DNA from: Flavobacterium sp.
Lineage (GTDB): Bacteria; Bacteroidota; Bacteroidia; Flavobacteriales; Flavobacteriaceae
Reading direction: 5' to 3'
Length of the DNA: 64,000 bases
Assembly (NCBI RefSeq): GCF_028689845.1
Contig: NZ_JAQVCH010000005.1
Coordinates: 53,147-117,146 of the forward strand
This document shows positions 36,031-45,344 of this stretch, piece by piece. The translations under genes were made by a program, and so were the position numbers. Below the pieces are notes generated by a model. That model searched no databases. It was not told the origin of the DNA and saw only the letters and a program-made list of their open reading frames with translations. Position 1 is the stretch's first letter; each line of letters begins with the position of its first letter.

Positions 36031-36798
36031 TTAAATTCCAAATACCGACTTTGCAGTAGAAGTGGTAATTTTTGCAATTTCTTCGATGGGTATTTGGTAC
36101 AATTCACTGAGCTTCTTGGCTACTAAAAGAATATGACCACTTTCATTTCGTTTTCCACGGAAAGGAACGGGAGCTAAATAAGGTGAATCGGTTTCTAAAA
36201 CCAATTCTTCTATTGGAATTTGATTAATGAATTGGTCAATTTTTCCGTTTTTAAACGTCACTACACCGCCAATTCCTAACTTCATATTATAAGAAAGTGC
36301 TTGTTGAGCATGTTCAAAAGTTCCCGTAAAACAGTGAAATATCCCTCTTAAATCCACACCTTTTTCAGCTTCTAATACGTCAAATATTTCATCAAACGAA
36401 TCCCGACAATGAATTACAATTGGTAATTGATATTGCTTTGCCAATTGAATTTGACGTCTAAAGGCCACTTTCTGAATTTCTAACGTGGATTTATCCCAAA
36501 ATAAATCAATACCAATTTCGCCAATCGCCACAAATTTTCGTTGTTTCAATTGAAGTTCAACGTGAGCTAATTCTTCTTCAAAATTTTCTTTGACATAACA
36601 AGGATGTAAACCGGCCATTAAAAAAACATGGGCAGGATAATGAGCCTCTAAATCATACATTGCTTGTGTGCACGAAGCATCAATTGCCGGAACAAAAAAG
36701 CGACTTACGCCAGCATTTATGGCACGTTGCATCATTTCGTCTCGGTCTGCCTCAAATTCTTCAGAATATAAATGGGTGTGCGTATCTGTTAAAATCAT
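36031..36798 (-). CDS. tatD: TatD family metal-dependent hydrolase
   Basis: 255-residue TIM-barrel deoxyribonuclease or hydrolase. Metal ligands are visible in DTHTHLYSEEF (residues 5-15), AIGEIGIDLFWD near residue 91, HCRDSFDEIF near residue 129, HCFTGT near residue 155 and ETDSPYLAP near residue 203. The substrate in vivo is uncertain (DNA 3'-5' exonuclease or tRNA/peptide hydrolase). The ATG lies four bases after a perfect -7 promoter box, suggesting a leaderless message. Confidence 0.93.
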   Translation of the reverse strand: MILTDTHTHLYSEEFEADRDEMMQRAINAGVSRFFVPAIDASCTQAMYDLEAHYPAHVFLMAGLHPCYVKENFEEELAHVELQLKQRKFVAIGEIGIDLFWDKSTLEIQKVAFRRQIQLAKQYQLPIVIHCRDSFDEIFDVLEAEKGVDLRGIFHCFTGTFEHAQQALSYNMKLGIGGVVTFKNGKIDQFINQIPIEELVLETDSPYLAPVPFRGKRNESGHILLVAKKLSELYQIPIEEIAKITTSTAKSVFGI

Positions 36799-36802
36799 CG
36801 GG

Positions 36803-36810
36803 CAAAAATA
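36803..36810 (-). promoter_or_regulatory. -7 promoter element of tatD
   Basis: Minus-strand TATTTTTG matches TAnnTTTG. Only four bases (CCCG) separate it from the ATG. Confidence 0.6.
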
Positions 36811-36864
36811 CGGAAAAAGAACGATTATTAAGTTACCAACATTTGTTTGACCTTTAAATTTATC

Positions 36865-36872
36865 TACATTTG
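36865..36872 (+). promoter_or_regulatory. -7 promoter element of the retropepsin-like gene
   Basis: TACATTTG matches TAnnTTTG, 11 bases before the ATG at 36884. Confidence 0.5.
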
Positions 36873-36883
36873 AAACTCAAAAA

Positions 36884-37348
36884 ATGAAAATGAAAAACTT
36901 ACACGATATTTTAAAAGATAAAGGATATCAAAAAATTGCTTTTAAAGTTTCTAAAACACAACATTTACTAATTAAAGCTAGTATTAATGGGGTAAAAGGT
37001 AATTTTATTTTAGACACCGGAGCGTCTAACAGTTGTATTGGATTTGAAAGTATCGAATTATTTAAAGTCAATGCCGGAGCCTCCGAAACCAAAGCAGCCG
37101 GAGCAGGTGCAACAGGAATGGAAACTTTAGTGGGAAAAAACACTGCTTTTCAATTAGGCCGTTGGAAAGCTAAAAATATTCAATTGGTGATTTTTGATTT
37201 AACACATGTAAACGTTGCTTTGACACAATATAAAGCCAAGCCAGTTCATGGTATAATTGGTGCCGATGTTTTACTGCAAGGCAAAGCCATTATTGATTAT
37301 TATAACCATTATTTGTATTTATTGAAGCCGACCCAAAAAATGAAATAA
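36884..37348 (+). CDS. Retropepsin-like aspartic protease family protein
   Basis: 154-residue single-domain aspartic-protease fold. The catalytic motif is ILDTGASNSCI (residues about 41-51), followed by a flap-like glycine/alanine stretch (AAGAGATG) and the second conserved element GIIGADVLL near residue 126. Such proteins would act as dimers; no signal peptide is evident. A second ATG six bases downstream is equally possible as the start. The substrate is unknown. Confidence 0.85.
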   Translation: MKMKNLHDILKDKGYQKIAFKVSKTQHLLIKASINGVKGNFILDTGASNSCIGFESIELFKVNAGASETKAAGAGATGMETLVGKNTAFQLGRWKAKNIQLVIFDLTHVNVALTQYKAKPVHGIIGADVLLQGKAIIDYYNHYLYLLKPTQKMK

Positions 37349-37472
37349 AAGTTTAAATCGGTTTGTTTACAGCTGTAGCTATTACGCTATTACACCACGC
37401 TGACAAATTTTTGGCATACTATTTGGAAAACTCAGAAAAGTAATTACTTTTAACCAAAATTTCAACCCTTTT

Positions 37473-38417
37473 ATGAAACACAAAATTACTTTTACTGCGT
37501 TTGTTTTACTGCTAACAACGCTTGCTTTTGGGCAAATTCAGCCCTTTGGTCATTTGACAATTTTTTCGGAAGATGGTGATAAATTCTTCTTAGTTTTAAA
37601 TGGCGAACGAATAAATGATGTGGCTCAGACTAATATTCGTGTAGAAGAATTAGTACAACCGTATTATAATGCTAAAATTATTTTTGAAGAGAACACCCGA
37701 AATGAAATTTCGAAAAACTATTTACAAGTAACCGATGTGGATGGTGTTTTTATGGATGTTACTTATAAAATTAAAAGAGATAAAAACAACAATAAGAAAA
37801 TGAAGTTGAATTTCTTTTCAATGATTCCTGTTGTGCAAGGATTTATCCCGCCTTCTAATATGTATGTAAGACAATGGGGACAACCTGCTCCACCCATTGT
37901 CATTCAACAAAATACCTCTGTTGGCGTGATTCAACAAACAACAACGACCACCACCACCAATAACGGTATCAATGCGGGTGTGAGTGTGGGCGGAGTGGGC
38001 GTGAATATTTCTATTAATGACCCTGTTTTTAGTGGAAGTACGACGGTAACCGAAACTACCACTATTGGCACTTCAAATGGTGGGCCTGCCCATTATCCGC
38101 AAGATAGTAATCCAACTTGTGCGAACAAAAGACCAATGAATCAAGCCGATTTTAATAGTGCTTTGGCAACGATTAAAAAACAAGGATTTGATGATACTCG
38201 CCTAAAAACCGCAAAACAAATTGCACAAAGCAACTGTTTGAACACGAATCAAATTATAGCAATTTGTCAAATTTTTGGGTTTGAAGATTCTAAATTAGAT
38301 TTTGCAAAATTTGCTTATGATGCCTGTGTTGAACCTAGAAATTATTTTAAAGTAAATGATGTTTTTTCTTTTAGTACCAGCGTGGATGAATTGACCGACT
38401 ACATTTCAAGAAGATAG
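37473..38417 (+). CDS. Exported DUF4476 domain protein
   Basis: 314-residue exported protein: signal peptide (to about residue 20), an N-terminal beta-rich domain (residues about 22-110), a low-complexity linker rich in threonine, asparagine and valine (about 145-205), and a C-terminal DUF4476 helical domain of about 95 residues (MNQADFNSALATIKKQGFDD, ending VDELTDYI). The domain's function is unknown. It is monocistronic and followed by a terminator. Confidence 0.87.
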   Translation: MKHKITFTAFVLLLTTLAFGQIQPFGHLTIFSEDGDKFFLVLNGERINDVAQTNIRVEELVQPYYNAKIIFEENTRNEISKNYLQVTDVDGVFMDVTYKIKRDKNNNKKMKLNFFSMIPVVQGFIPPSNMYVRQWGQPAPPIVIQQNTSVGVIQQTTTTTTTNNGINAGVSVGGVGVNISINDPVFSGSTTVTETTTIGTSNGGPAHYPQDSNPTCANKRPMNQADFNSALATIKKQGFDDTRLKTAKQIAQSNCLNTNQIIAICQIFGFEDSKLDFAKFAYDACVEPRNYFKVNDVFSFSTSVDELTDYISRR

Positions 38418-38440
38418 TTAAATTATTAGATTAAGTTAAA

Positions 38441-38471
38441 AAACACGTGAAGAACAACGTGTTTTTTTTGT
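38441..38471 (+). terminator. Terminator of the DUF4476 gene
   Basis: AAACACGT (38441-38448) and ACGTGTTT (38457-38464) form the stem, followed by a run of T. Confidence 0.8.
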
Positions 38472-38519
38472 GAATTTTATTTATTTTAACAGCAAAGTTG
38501 CAAATTCAGATAATTCGTT

Positions 38520-38527
38520 TATTTTTG
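38520..38527 (+). promoter_or_regulatory. -7 promoter element of the small lipoprotein gene
   Basis: TATTTTTG matches TAnnTTTG, 24 bases before the ATG. Confidence 0.55.
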
Positions 38528-38551
38528 CACCAAATTTTATAAAACCTTATC

Positions 38552-39013
38552 ATGAAAAAATTATTTTTATTCTTAGCTGCTAGTACTTTAGCATTAACGT
38601 CTTGTTCAAGTGATGATGATTCAGCTCCTTCAATTGGGGGGACAATTAATGTAACTATTGATGGACAAGCTAAAACATTCAACACGGTTGTTGTTAATGA
38701 AGAAGTGTTTGATGCTGGAACAGTTGATGAATATACTGAACTTACAGTAACTGGAGTTATTGGAACGAACACAAACGAAATCATAACTTTTATTGTAGAT
38801 AAAGGCGATTTAGGAGCAAATGCTATTTATTCTTTTAACTATACAAAAGATGGAGCATTCTACTACAATACAACTATTTCAACTAACGTTACGACAAACA
38901 ACGATAGTAAAAAATTAATTGGAAACTTTTCAGGAACAATGACAAGCTTTTCAGGAACTGGAGAGGGTGTTGAATTAGTTTTCACTAATGGTACATTTAA
39001 TATTCAATATTAA
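38552..39013 (+). CDS. Small surface or periplasmic lipoprotein, unknown function
   Basis: 153-residue protein with a lipoprotein signal (LALTSC near residue 17) followed by SSDDDS, the acidic post-cysteine tract associated with surface export of Bacteroidota lipoproteins. The mature part is a threonine- and valine-rich beta sandwich. No family recognised. It is flanked by its own promoter and terminator, so it is probably expressed alone. Confidence 0.75.
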   Translation: MKKLFLFLAASTLALTSCSSDDDSAPSIGGTINVTIDGQAKTFNTVVVNEEVFDAGTVDEYTELTVTGVIGTNTNEIITFIVDKGDLGANAIYSFNYTKDGAFYYNTTISTNVTTNNDSKKLIGNFSGTMTSFSGTGEGVELVFTNGTFNIQY

Positions 39014-39032
39014 TTGATAATATTATTCAAAT

Positions 39033-39066
39033 AAAAATCCCGTTTAGAAAACTAAACGGGATTTTT
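39033..39066. terminator. Bidirectional terminator between lipoprotein gene and odhB
   Basis: 15-base perfect stem AAAAATCCCGTTTAG / CTAAACGGGATTTTT with a 4-base loop. Confidence 0.88.
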
Positions 39067-39085
39067 ACTTTATATCAATTAAGAA

Positions 39086-40315
39086 CTAGAGCTCTAATGC
39101 TTTCTTTGGATTGTTATCCATTAATAGTTCTGCTGGGTTTTCTAAACCTTCTTTAATGGCAACTAAGAAACCTACTGACTCACGCCCATCGATAATTCGG
39201 TGGTCATAAGACAAAGCAACATACATCATTGGAGCAATAACCACTTGACCATCAACTGCAATTGGACGCTCAATAATGTTGTGCATTCCTAAAATTCCCG
39301 ATTGTGGTGGATTAATAATTGGTGTAGACAACATACTACCGAAAACGCCACCATTAGATATAGTGAATGTTCCACCAGTCATATCATCTACCGTAATTTG
39401 ACCATCACGAGCACGGATAGCCAAACGTTTGATTTCTCCTTCAATTCCACGGAAAGACAAGGTTTCTGCATTTCTTACGACAGGAACCATTAGCCCTTTT
39501 GGGCCTGAAACGGCAACCGAAATATCACAAAAATCATACGCTATTTTATAATCGCCATCGATCATAGAGTTCACGTCAGGATATAATTTTAATGCTCTTG
39601 TTACGGCTTTTGTAAAGAACGACATGAAGCCTAAACTTAGACCGTGTTTATCTTTAAACACCTCTTTATATTCGCTTCTTAATTTATTTACGTTGGTTAG
39701 ATTAACTTCGTTAAACGTCGTCAACATCGCTGTTTCATTTTTTGCAGAAACTAAACGCTCTGCTACTTTACGACGCAACATCGATAATTTTGAACGTTCA
39801 GAACCACGGCTTCCACCAGTAGGTGTTCCCATAGAAGGAACCGCATTTACTGCATCATCTTTGGTAATTCGTCCCCCTTTTCCAGTTCCAATTATATCTG
39901 TGGGCTGAATGTTTTTTTCGTTTAATATTTTTTTAGCCGCAGGAGAAGGAGCTTGTGTAGCATACGATTTCTCTGGAGCAGGAGCTGCCTTTGGAGCCTC
40001 AGTCTTTTTTTCTTCTACTTTTTTCTCCTCCGTTTTCGGACTTTCAGACGTTTGACTTTGGACTGCATTTGGTTTTGCAGCACTAGTGTCGATTAAACAC
40101 ACCACTGCCCCAACAGCAACCGCATCGCCTTCTTCCGCTTTTAACGTAATGATTCCGCTAGCTTCAGCTGGTAATTCTAAGGTTGCTTTATCAGAATCAA
40201 CCTCAGCAATAGCTTGGTCTTTTTCTACATAATCACCATCTTTTACTAACCAAGTGGCAATTTCTACTTCTTTTATCGATTCGCCTGGTGAAGGCACTTT
40301 CATTTCTAAAATCAT
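39086..40315 (-). CDS. odhB: Dihydrolipoyllysine succinyltransferase, E2 of 2-oxoglutarate dehydrogenase
   Basis: Transfers the succinyl group to CoA within the 2-oxoglutarate dehydrogenase complex. The 409 residues contain one lipoyl domain with the modified lysine in DSDKATLEL (residue 43), a lysine- and alanine-rich linker (about 82-120), a peripheral-subunit-binding domain ([12 protein letters not shown]...[12 protein letters not shown] near residue 125-152), and the catalytic domain ending in [12 protein letters not shown] near residue 378. It lies downstream of odhA, separated by a palindromic repeat. Confidence 0.96.
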   Translation of the reverse strand: MILEMKVPSPGESIKEVEIATWLVKDGDYVEKDQAIAEVDSDKATLELPAEASGIITLKAEEGDAVAVGAVVCLIDTSAAKPNAVQSQTSESPKTEEKKVEEKKTEAPKAAPAPEKSYATQAPSPAAKKILNEKNIQPTDIIGTGKGGRITKDDAVNAVPSMGTPTGGSRGSERSKLSMLRRKVAERLVSAKNETAMLTTFNEVNLTNVNKLRSEYKEVFKDKHGLSLGFMSFFTKAVTRALKLYPDVNSMIDGDYKIAYDFCDISVAVSGPKGLMVPVVRNAETLSFRGIEGEIKRLAIRARDGQITVDDMTGGTFTISNGGVFGSMLSTPIINPPQSGILGMHNIIERPIAVDGQVVIAPMMYVALSYDHRIIDGRESVGFLVAIKEGLENPAELLMDNNPKKALEL

Positions 40316-40324
40316 ATTCTATTT

Positions 40325-40384
40325 TGTTTAAAGTTTAAATTGTTTAAAGTTTAGAAGCGTACTTCTGAAACTTTAAACTTGAAA
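40325..40384. repeat. AAAGTTT-family palindrome between odhA and odhB
   Basis: Two copies of GTTTAAAGTTT (40325-40335 and 40342-40352), an inner stem AGAAG/CTTCT, and the inverted arm AAACTTTAAAC (40368-40378). It supplies the TAA stop codon of odhA (40373-40375) and the whole spacer before odhB. Confidence 0.8.
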
Positions 40385-43147
40385 CAAATTTTTATCAAAA
40401 ACCATTCGTATAGCATCTGCATGTCTACGTCTATCTCTAGTATGACTTCCTGCCGCTGGAGCAGAATACGCTTTTAACGAGGCTAATCGCCATGGAACTA
40501 AATCAAAATTCATTAACATGAAGCTATATGCTCCCATGTTTTTTGGCTCTTCTTGTGCCCAAACATAATCATCCACATTGGGATAACTCGCAATAATTTT
40601 CTTTAATTGCTCAATTGGTAAAGGAAACAATTGTTCGATACGTACCAAAGCTACGTCATTTCTTTCTAACTTTTCACGTTCTGCTAAAATTTCATAATAG
40701 AATTTTCCAGTACAGAAAACGAGTGTTTTTACTTTCTTTTTATCTACAAAAGTATCATCGATTGTTTCTTGAAATTCACCATTGTATAATTCTTCTTTAG
40801 TAGATACACACAAAGGATGACGCAATAAACTCTTTGGTGAAAAAACAATTAATGGCTTTCTAAACTTTGTTTTCATTTGTCTTCTTAACAAATGGAAGAA
40901 GTTAGCTGGTGTTGTACAATCGGCTACATACATATTATGACGGGCACACAGTTGCAAATAACGCTCCATTCTTGCGGAGGAATGCTCTGCTCCTTGTCCT
41001 TCATATCCATGAGGTAATAACATTACTATTCCGTTTTGGTTATTCCATTTATCTTCACCACAAGAAATATATTGGTCAATCATAATTTGGGCTCCATTAG
41101 AGAAATCACCAAACTGAGCTTCCCAAATCGTTAATGCATTCGGATTGGTCAAGGCATATCCATAGTCAAAGCCTAAGACACCATATTCTGAAAGAAAGGA
41201 ATTATAAATACTGAATTTTCCTTTTTTATCTTGAAGATGATTTAATAAAATTACTTCTTCTTCACTGTCTTCTACTTTCACAACGGCATGACGGTGTGAA
41301 AAAGTTCCTCTTTCAACATCTTGTCCTGAAATTCGCACATCATAACCTTCTATCAATAAAGAGCCATAAGCTAGCGTTTCTGCAGTTCCCCAATCAATAA
41401 CGTCATTGTCAAACATGGTTTTTCTATCAGATACAATTTTTTGAATTTTATTGATGAATTTTTTATCTGAAGGTAAGGTAGAAATAGTTTCAGCAATCGA
41501 CGCTAATTTTTTCTTATCAAAAGTGGTTTCTACTTTTTTAAGCATTTCGGCATCACTCACTTGCACAAAACCTTCCCATTCATTTTGCATAAATGGCGTA
41601 ATGATAGTCAATTGTTTTTTTCGAGAAGCTTCTAAATTTTCATCTAGTTTCGCTTTGTAATCATTTTCAATTTTGGTAAGGTAGGCTTGATCTACAATAC
41701 CATCTATTATCAATTTTTCTGCATAAATATCTCTTGGATTCTTATGTCTAGCAATGATTTTATATAAAACGGGCTGAGTAAAACGCGGCTCATCTCCTTC
41801 ATTATGACCGTATTTTCGGTATCCCAATAAATCAATAAACACATCGCGTCCAAAAGTCATCCGAAAATCTAGTGCAAAAAGCATCGCATGTACTACGGCT
41901 TCGGCATCGTCTGCATTTACATGAAGAACAGGCGAAAGCGTAACCTTAGCCACATCAGTACAATAAACGGAAGAACGAGCATCTAAATAATTTGTGGTGA
42001 ATCCCACTTGATTATTGATGACAATATGAATAGTTCCTCCTGTTTTATATCCTTCTAATTGTGACATTTGAACGATTTCATATACAATTCCTTGTCCCGC
42101 TACTGCAGCATCACCATGAACGGCAATGGGCAATACTTTTGAAAAATCATTCGGATAATACTTATCTTGCTTTGCTCGAGTAATTCCTTCAATCACAGCT
42201 CCAACTGTTTCAAGGTGTGATGGATTTGGAGCTAGGTTAATATTGATGCTTTTTCCGGATTTTGTTTTGATATCGGCAGTAAGCCCTAAATGGTATTTTA
42301 CATCACCATCAAAATATTCTTTATCATAATCCTTTCCGTCAAATTCTGAGAAAATATCTTGGGTAGATTTACCAAAAATATTAGCCAAGATATTCAAACG
42401 TCCACGGTGAGCCATTCCCATTACAAATTGCTCCACTCCTTTTTCTGCTGCCTTTTCAATTAAAGCGTCTAAAGCTGGAATAACACTTTCTCCTCCTTCT
42501 AACGAAAAACGCTTTTGCCCCACATATTTTGTGTGTAAAAAGTTTTCAAAAGAAACGGCTTCGTTTAATTTATTAAGAATATGCTTTTTATTTTCTATAG
42601 AAAAATTAGGTAAGTTGTCATTAACACTTAGTTTTTTTTCAATCCACTCAATCACTTCTGGTTTTCGAATGTACATGTATTCAATTCCGATGGATTGACA
42701 ATACACAGCATCTAAATGGCGGATAATTTCTTTAAGTGAAGACGGTTCGTGGCCAATCACGCGAGCGGCATCAAAAACAGTTTCTAGATCTGAAGCCGAT
42801 AAACCAAAGTTTTCTAAAGTCAAGGTTGGTGCATATGTTCTTCGATCGCGAACCGGATTTGTTTTGGTAAACAAATGGCCACGCGTTCGATACGCATCAA
42901 TTAATTTTAAAACATTAAATTCTTTTAGTAATTTATCAGATACAAAACTACAATCTTGTGCTTCTGTTGAAAAATTTACTAATTGTTCAATTTCTTGCTC
43001 TGTTCCCGAAGATTCCATTCCGAAATCAAAACCTTGAAAAAAGGCTCTCCAACTGGGTTCAACGGCATCAGGATTTATCGTGTATTGTTCGTATAAATCG
43101 TCAAAAAATTGTGTGTGTGCTGCGTTTAAAAATGAAAACCTATCCAT
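40373..43147 (-). CDS. odhA: 2-oxoglutarate dehydrogenase E1 component
   Basis: Thiamine-diphosphate-dependent decarboxylase of the TCA cycle. The 924 residues show the E1o N-terminal segment (FLNAAHTQFFDDLYEQY), GMAHRGRLNIL near residue 243, VHGDAAVAGQGIVYE near residue 343 with the ThDP site downstream (MTFGRDVFIDLLGYRKYGHNEGDEP), and the C-terminal LPHGYEGQGAEHSSARMERYLQL block. The last residues (QV and stop) are encoded by the AAAGTTT palindrome. A TACTTTTG promoter lies upstream. Confidence 0.96.
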   Translation of the reverse strand: MDRFSFLNAAHTQFFDDLYEQYTINPDAVEPSWRAFFQGFDFGMESSGTEQEIEQLVNFSTEAQDCSFVSDKLLKEFNVLKLIDAYRTRGHLFTKTNPVRDRRTYAPTLTLENFGLSASDLETVFDAARVIGHEPSSLKEIIRHLDAVYCQSIGIEYMYIRKPEVIEWIEKKLSVNDNLPNFSIENKKHILNKLNEAVSFENFLHTKYVGQKRFSLEGGESVIPALDALIEKAAEKGVEQFVMGMAHRGRLNILANIFGKSTQDIFSEFDGKDYDKEYFDGDVKYHLGLTADIKTKSGKSININLAPNPSHLETVGAVIEGITRAKQDKYYPNDFSKVLPIAVHGDAAVAGQGIVYEIVQMSQLEGYKTGGTIHIVINNQVGFTTNYLDARSSVYCTDVAKVTLSPVLHVNADDAEAVVHAMLFALDFRMTFGRDVFIDLLGYRKYGHNEGDEPRFTQPVLYKIIARHKNPRDIYAEKLIIDGIVDQAYLTKIENDYKAKLDENLEASRKKQLTIITPFMQNEWEGFVQVSDAEMLKKVETTFDKKKLASIAETISTLPSDKKFINKIQKIVSDRKTMFDNDVIDWGTAETLAYGSLLIEGYDVRISGQDVERGTFSHRHAVVKVEDSEEEVILLNHLQDKKGKFSIYNSFLSEYGVLGFDYGYALTNPNALTIWEAQFGDFSNGAQIMIDQYISCGEDKWNNQNGIVMLLPHGYEGQGAEHSSARMERYLQLCARHNMYVADCTTPANFFHLLRRQMKTKFRKPLIVFSPKSLLRHPLCVSTKEELYNGEFQETIDDTFVDKKKVKTLVFCTGKFYYEILAEREKLERNDVALVRIEQLFPLPIEQLKKIIASYPNVDDYVWAQEEPKNMGAYSFMLMNFDLVPWRLASLKAYSAPAAGSHTRDRRRHADAIRMVFDKNLFQV

Positions 43148-43187
43148 AATTCGTAATAATAAACCTTATTTGTTAAAAATAGTTTTG

Positions 43188-43195
43188 CAAAAGTA
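43188..43195 (-). promoter_or_regulatory. -7 promoter element of odhA-odhB
   Basis: Minus-strand TACTTTTG matches TAnnTTTG, 40 bases upstream of the odhA ATG. Confidence 0.55.
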
Positions 43196-43266
43196 CACTA
43201 TTTGCTATAATCTTTTGAATATTTTTACATACTTTTATGAATGAAAATTTCTAGAGAAATAGTGTT

Positions 43267-43779
43267 ATGAAAAAAATAGCTTTTTTTAAAAAAATTTGGG
43301 TAATGTTGTTATTTTTAGGCGGAAGTTTTTTTTCGTTTTCTCAGTCAACAGATTTCATGAGTCACGTTCAATTTGGCGGAGAAATTGGTGCACAATTTGG
43401 CAGCAATTTTACCGAAGTAACGTTAGCTCCTAGTGCAATTTACAATTTTAATCAATATGTTAGTGCAGGAGTTGGACTTCGAGGTGGTTATTTAAAAGAA
43501 AAAAATTATTATGACGCCTGGATTTATGGTGGTTCGCTACTTGCGTTATTTAATCCGATACGAGAAATTCAACTTTCTGTGGAATTAGAACAATTGCGTT
43601 ACAACTTTAGTTATGATGCACCGATTTCCTATGATGATAATTTTTGGAATACTGGATTATACCTTGGAGCAGGTTATAACTCAGGTAATGTAGTAATTGG
43701 TATTCGCTACAATGTATTATTTGACAGCGATAAATTCAATTCTGAACCTTGGTTTCCGTTTATTAGAGTTTATTTCTAA
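43267..43779 (+). CDS. Small exported beta-barrel-like protein
   Basis: 170-residue exported protein: signal peptide (to about residue 25, SFFSFSQ), then alternating strands rich in glycine and tyrosine ending FPFIRVYF, an outer-membrane-barrel-like terminus. It is divergent from odhA. Database names that borrow the neighbour's enzyme activity would be misleading, as no such motif is present. It overlaps the convergent small gene by 17 bases. Confidence 0.7.
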   Translation: MKKIAFFKKIWVMLLFLGGSFFSFSQSTDFMSHVQFGGEIGAQFGSNFTEVTLAPSAIYNFNQYVSAGVGLRGGYLKEKNYYDAWIYGGSLLALFNPIREIQLSVELEQLRYNFSYDAPISYDDNFWNTGLYLGAGYNSGNVVIGIRYNVLFDSDKFNSEPWFPFIRVYF

Positions 43780-44113
43780 ACCACACTTTTTGCCATTCTC
43801 TTTTTAAAATTAAAAAAGCAACTTGTTCTGCTAATTCAAGTAAATCATCGCCATTTAATTTTTTGACTTCCGATTCGGAAACATCAATAATATAAAGCAG
43901 GTTTAAGTATTCGGCAAATTTATATTGTATAAGTCGATATACTTTTTCATGCAATTGCACTTTCAATTCCTGTGGCGAAGTGCTCAATGGAAAATCAACA
44001 GGTTCATTAGCAAAATTGAAATCTTTATTGAGTTGCTCAATCAATTTGAGATAAAGATTTTCTTTCTCGGCTTCGGTTAAGAGTTGATCGGTGGAAGTTG
44101 GGATGGGATACAT
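43763..44113 (-). CDS. Conserved hypothetical cytosolic protein
   Basis: 116-residue soluble, mostly helical protein with no signal or membrane segment (opens MYPIPTSTDQLLTEAEKE). It lies 32 bases downstream of the polyprenyl synthetase gene and is probably co-transcribed. I do not recognise a named domain; conservation beside this enzyme in relatives would suggest a shared role, but none can be assigned. Confidence 0.68.
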   Translation of the reverse strand: MYPIPTSTDQLLTEAEKENLYLKLIEQLNKDFNFANEPVDFPLSTSPQELKVQLHEKVYRLIQYKFAEYLNLLYIIDVSESEVKKLNGDDLLELAEQVAFLILKREWQKVWFRNKL

Positions 44114-44145
44114 TAAATTTACGCTTTTTGATTTGAATTTGTTGC

Positions 44146-45120
44146 TTAAACTTTTCTCTTCATTAGTTTTTCTCCAAACACTTTTAGAACCATTTTCTTT
44201 TCTTCAGAAATTTGCATTTGATTTAACGTTTCAAATGATTTAAAAGTGTAGTTTTCAATAGCTTTTTGAGTTGCTTCTGCTGCTTTTGTTTGCACAAAAA
44301 TTTCTTTTACAGAAGCCACTTTTTCCGCATTATCTTGCGGCTGAATGGAGTATAAATGCAACAGTTCTTCGCGTTCTTCTGGGTTGGCAAACTCCATTGC
44401 TTTAAGATACAAATACGTTTTTTTATTTTCGATAATGTCGCCTCCAACCTGTTTTCCAAAAGTCTCTGGATTTCCAAAACAATCTAAATAATCATCTTGT
44501 AACTGAAAAGCAATTCCTAAATTCAATCCAAATTCATAAATTAAATTCGCATTTTCATCAGAAGTTTCAGCAACGATTGCTCCCATTTTTAATGCCGCAG
44601 CGACTAATACTGCCGTTTTATATTCAATCATTTTGAGGTATTCAGGAATCGTTACATCATCTCTGTTTTCAAAATCAACGTCATACTGTTGACCCTCACA
44701 AACCTCTAATGCAGTTTTGCTAAATAATTTTGCTAATGTTTTGAAAATAGCTGGTTCATAATTTTCAAAATACTGATAGGCCAAAATCAACATCGCATCA
44801 CCCGAAAGAATTCCGGTATTCAAATCCCATTTTTCATGAACGGTTGCTTTCCCTCTTCGCAACGGAGCATCGTCCATAATATCATCATGCACTAACGAAA
44901 AATTATGAAAAACCTCTATTGCCATAGCGGCAGGCAATGCTTTTTGATACGAAACATCAAATACTTCCGCTGCCATTAACGTTAAAACAGGTCGAATTCG
45001 CTTACCACCTAAACCTAAAATGTATTCAATTGGCTCGTATAAATTTGCGGGTTGCCGATTAATGTTTTGTTGTGCAAAATAGGTTATAAAATGCTCTTGA
45101 TAAGCCGCTGTTGACTGCAT
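44146..45120 (-). CDS. Polyprenyl diphosphate synthase
   Basis: Trans-isoprenyl diphosphate synthase chaining isopentenyl diphosphate onto an allylic primer, for example for quinone side chains. From the ATG at 45120 (MQSTAAYQEHF) the 324 residues show GGKRIRPVL near residue 38, the first aspartate-rich motif DDIMDDAPLRRG near residue 78, and the second DDYLD near residue 209. Residues before the first motif do not clearly fix the product length. The upstream ATG at 45174 is rejected because its extension is unrelated. Confidence 0.92.
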   Translation of the reverse strand: MQSTAAYQEHFITYFAQQNINRQPANLYEPIEYILGLGGKRIRPVLTLMAAEVFDVSYQKALPAAMAIEVFHNFSLVHDDIMDDAPLRRGKATVHEKWDLNTGILSGDAMLILAYQYFENYEPAIFKTLAKLFSKTALEVCEGQQYDVDFENRDDVTIPEYLKMIEYKTAVLVAAALKMGAIVAETSDENANLIYEFGLNLGIAFQLQDDYLDCFGNPETFGKQVGGDIIENKKTYLYLKAMEFANPEEREELLHLYSIQPQDNAEKVASVKEIFVQTKAAEATQKAIENYTFKSFETLNQMQISEEKKMVLKVFGEKLMKRKV

Positions 45121-45344
45121 GAATTCAGGATTTTGATAATTATTAAGTATGCAAATAAAAGTAAAAAAACACAATAAATAAGATTACTCCTTTGTAAACC
45201 TAGTTTAACAAATGTTAAATTTATGTAAATACTTTGGAAACTATTTTGGTGTTAAAAGTTTCCGCTCTACATTTGCATTCGGATTTAAACACTGCTTTTG
45301 TGTTTTATAACAGCAAAATTGTTAAAATCTTTAAACTGAAAATT

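Noticed and set aside
37900..38080. Thr/Asn/Val-rich stretch in the DUF4476 gene as an independent repeat element
   Set aside because: It is a low-complexity linker with varied codons and no repeat copies elsewhere in the window.
28318..40384. AAAGTTT repeats as a CRISPR array
   Set aside because: Units are 7 bases, contiguous and palindromic, with no spacers and no cas genes.
43267..43779. Naming the gene next to odhA as a ketoglutarate-related enzyme
   Set aside because: The product is a 170-residue exported barrel-like protein with no thiamine or acyl-transfer motif; only the neighbourhood suggests such a name.
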